NCBI GenBank assembly: GCA_934182605.1 | Contig: CAKPRQ010000018.1 | Location: forward strand, 1-14,276 | From: an uncultured Clostridia bacterium | Lineage (GTDB): Bacteria > Bacillota > Clostridia > TANB77 > CAG-508 | Reading direction: 5' to 3' | DNA: 14,276 bases | In this document: positions 12,470 through 14,276 of the stretch, one piece after another | How the letters are laid out: every line of letters begins with the position of its first letter | Numbering within the stretch: the stretch's first letter is position 1 | The notes under the pieces: generated by a model | What the model was told of the DNA's origin: nothing | Seen by the model: only the letters and a program-made list of their open reading frames with translations | Databases searched by the model: none | Program-made: the position numbers and the translations under genes

Positions 12470-14276
12470 CGCCGTTCCAGCTTGTGCTACCGCTGTACGA
12501 GCTCGCAGTCTCCTTCATCGCATCTCCTCTTAAGTTTGTTAAAGCTTTGTATGCATTCCAGTTATTTGCTTGTGTATCGCTACTTCCTTTTGGATATACT
12601 GTTACGTATTTTGTACTTGCACTATTTGATGTTACGCTTGTACTTGCAAATGAACTACCATTACTTAAATAACTATTTCCATTTGCTACGTATGCTGCTA
12701 CGTACTCGTAAGCACCACCGTTCATGTCGTATATTCCGCTTGCATTTCCTGTCGTACTTGCTAACATTCCTTTACTTGTATTCCATGCATTTGTTGTTCC
12801 AGAAGAATAATTTGTATCACTTATAGAATTTCCAGCGTTTCCTGTTATATAACTACTACTATTATTTATTGTTATTTCTGTTCCATTTCTTCCGTATTTA
12901 CTCCATGCTAGATATGCTACTGCTCCCCATTCACTATTCTTCATTAAGTGACTATCGAATTCAGAATTATTTATTGATGTTGTATCGTAATTTAATGCTT
13001 TTGTATACATATCTCCTATTGTTATACTTCTCCAACTTTGTACATTTGGTTGTATTTTTATTTTGCTCGAAGTTCCTGCACTTGAAGAACTTGCATTTGA
13101 TTGACTTGCCTCAAATTTTGCTATCCATAATCCAGGTATTTCTCCAAATCCTCCTCCATTAGGTGCTGAATTTGTAAATGCTGGGTGTATTGTATATCCT
13201 GCTGTTGGTGTTGTCTTCTCTGTACTTATAAAGTTTATATCTATTACTCCTGCTGTACTTGTTCCTTCTCCACTTAGTATCTTATACTCATATCTTGGTA
13301 TCCATACAAAGTAACTTCCATCTGACATTTTTACATTTGCCCATTTACTTGTTCCTCCATTTGGTGTCTTACTTGTTTGTTCTTTGTAATCATACCATTC
13401 TGATTCTTTATAAGCTGCGTCTCCTTCTTTTATTTCGTTGCTTCCATTCCAGTATACTTTTGTCATACCTTCTGATACATTTGGAGTACATATTGTTCCA
13501 TCCCATTTTCCTACTAGACTTTGAGTTGTTACTGTTATAATATTACTCTCCTTATGATTTCCCGAATTATCATATACTATTACTTTACAAGTATATGTTG
13601 TACTTCCTGTCTTTCCTGTTACGTTATATGTTGCACTTCCTGCTGTTGTTGTTACTGTTTTTTCTAATGTGTTATTTATATAGAATTCATATTTTACTAC
13701 TCCACTTTCTCCATCTGCACCTGTTGCTGTTAATGTAAATGTTTCTGCTTCCACATTACTACTTGCTATAGTTGCAGTTGTTGGAGCTGTTGTATCTACT
13801 CTATTTACTGTTACTGCTTTATTTCCTGTATTTCCTGCTTGGTCTTTTACCCATACATAATACGTTCCATTTGCTGTTATATTATTTATTGTTGTATTTA
13901 AACTTGTTGTTGCTGTTACTGTTGTATATGTTGGTTCTGTTGTACTACTTTGATTTATTCCATATCCTACTATTCCTGTATTTCCTGTTGCACATCCTTC
14001 TGTTCCTGTATCTGTTGCTGTTATTGTTACACTATTTGATGCTCCCCAACTTGTACTTGCTGTTGCACTTGTTACTATTGGTTTTTCTCTATCTATATTT
14101 TGTACTGTTGCTGTTGCTGTGTTTGTGTATTGGTTATTTGCATCAAATAATCTTGCATACACTTTTCCATTTGTTGTCATTGTTACTGGACCTGTGTAGG
14201 TTGTCCATGTTCCTGTTTGACTTCCTATTTGATATTTTAATGTTAATCCACTTTGTCCACTATTATTTGTAAATGT
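12324..14276 (-). CDS. DGR target: Ig-like repeat protein with FGE-sulfatase/C-type-lectin-fold C terminus (5' end outside window)
   Basis: The frame is open to the right edge, so at least 650 residues are present and the start is missing; ATG 14180 is internal. Numbering here is from that ATG (618 aa to the stop). Ser/Thr/Asn-rich Ig-like modules fill residues about 1-130 and 131-220, with DREKP and DTTAP linkers and YYVWVKDQAGNTG (107-119), a usual surface-repeat pattern. A linker domain follows (224-300, KVYWNGSNEI, YFVWIPRYEYKI). Then comes the formylglycine-generating-enzyme-type C-lectin fold: IPGLWIAKFEAS (348-359), KNSEWGAVAYLAWSKYG (414-430), GIYDMNGGAYEYVAAYV (482-498) and the terminal FGFRVVGL (611-618). 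Residues 571-618 are encoded by the VR, so the 14 variable positions would sit on the ligand-binding face. The protein is probably exported and displayed, with the variable tip binding unknown ligands. Its signal or anchor lies outside the window. Confidence 0.95.
   Translation of the reverse strand, partial: TFTNNSGQSGLTLKYQIGSQTGTWTTYTGPVTMTTNGKVYARLFDANNQYTNTATATVQNIDREKPIVTSATASTSWGASNSVTITATDTGTEGCATGNTGIVGYGINQSSTTEPTYTTVTATTSLNTTINNITANGTYYVWVKDQAGNTGNKAVTVNRVDTTAPTTATIASSNVEAETFTLTATGADGESGVVKYEFYINNTLEKTVTTTAGSATYNVTGKTGSTTYTCKVIVYDNSGNHKESNIITVTTQSLVGKWDGTICTPNVSEGMTKVYWNGSNEIKEGDAAYKESEWYDYKEQTSKTPNGGTSKWANVKMSDGSYFVWIPRYEYKILSGEGTSTAGVIDINFISTEKTTPTAGYTIHPAFTNSAPNGGGFGEIPGLWIAKFEASQSNASSSSAGTSSKIKIQPNVQSWRSITIGDMYTKALNYDTTSINNSEFDSHLMKNSEWGAVAYLAWSKYGRNGTEITINNSSSYITGNAGNSISDTNYSSGTTNAWNTSKGMLASTTGNASGIYDMNGGAYEYVAAYVANGNSYLSNGSSFASTSVTSNSASTKYVTVYPKGSSDTQANNWNAYKALTNLRGDAMKETASSYSGSTSWNGDYSGFPCSSYPFFGRGGYCSNGSFAGAFYFSFNNGVADSSFGFRVVGL

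Noticed and set aside
11927..12533. Two plus-strand frames (11927-12175 and 12276-12533) that share a similar N-terminal sequence and look like paralogous small proteins
   Set aside because: Their likeness is only the TR/VR repeat read on the wrong strand. Neither has a ribosome binding site.
12389..14272. Several long Leu/Tyr-rich plus-strand frames
   Set aside because: They are antisense shadows of the Ser/Thr/Asn-rich target gene. Their composition is a by-product of its codons.
1..14276. tRNA or rRNA genes
   Set aside because: I found no cloverleaf with a GTTCRA-type T arm and no rRNA-like sequence on either strand.

Overview
The window comes from a very AT-rich, low-GC Gram-positive bacterium. 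It is most likely an uncultured gut-type Clostridia or related Bacillota. The reasons are strong AGGAGG-type ribosome binding sites, A/T-ending codons, a DacF-type D-Ala-D-Ala carboxypeptidase remnant, Clostridia-style tandem large serine recombinases, and a surface protein with Ig-like repeats. The species cannot be named from the sequence.

Left part (1-3060). A small gene of unknown function (244-528, +) has its own sigma-A-type promoter and a terminator hairpin. It is followed on the minus strand by a Na+/Ca2+ antiporter-family gene (575-1543). Next comes a decayed fragment of an AAA/DUF4143 ATPase (about 1626-1968), a short AT-rich tandem repeat, and a dacF-like carboxypeptidase (2202-3050) that has lost its catalytic N-terminal part.

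Middle part (3060-9240). The dacF break lies directly beside an operon of two overlapping large serine recombinases and a 44-codon TTG-start ORF, all on the minus strand. This looks like one edge of a mobile element. A large inverted repeat follows at 6913-6980. Then a complete AAA/DUF4143 ATPase is bracketed by two 227-bp direct repeats about 93% identical, 1605 bp apart. Each repeat holds the 3' end of the same unrecognised reading frame.

Right part (9207-14276). An HU gene with a clear promoter and terminator precedes a complete diversity-generating retroelement (DGR). Read along the minus strand, the DGR has a large Ig-like/FGE-sulfatase (C-type-lectin-fold) target gene. That gene runs off the right edge and ends in the variable repeat (VR, 12301-12469). 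After it come the template repeat (TR, 11937-12105), an Avd-type four-helix-bundle gene and a DGR reverse transcriptase. Facing them on the plus strand is a stand-alone MutS domain I-like gene, which shares a bidirectional terminator with the RT.

How it works together. TR and VR differ at 20 adenines of the coding strand. Outside adenines there is one difference, the first base after the stop codon. The expected cycle is transcription of TR, error-prone copying by the RT with Avd (misincorporation opposite A), and replacement of VR. This rewrites 14 codons in the ligand-binding face of the target protein's C terminus. The MutS-like protein may influence how the mismatched intermediate is handled. 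The truncated dacF beside the recombinases suggests, without proving it, that the DGR rides on a serine-recombinase mobile element whose far end lies beyond 14276.
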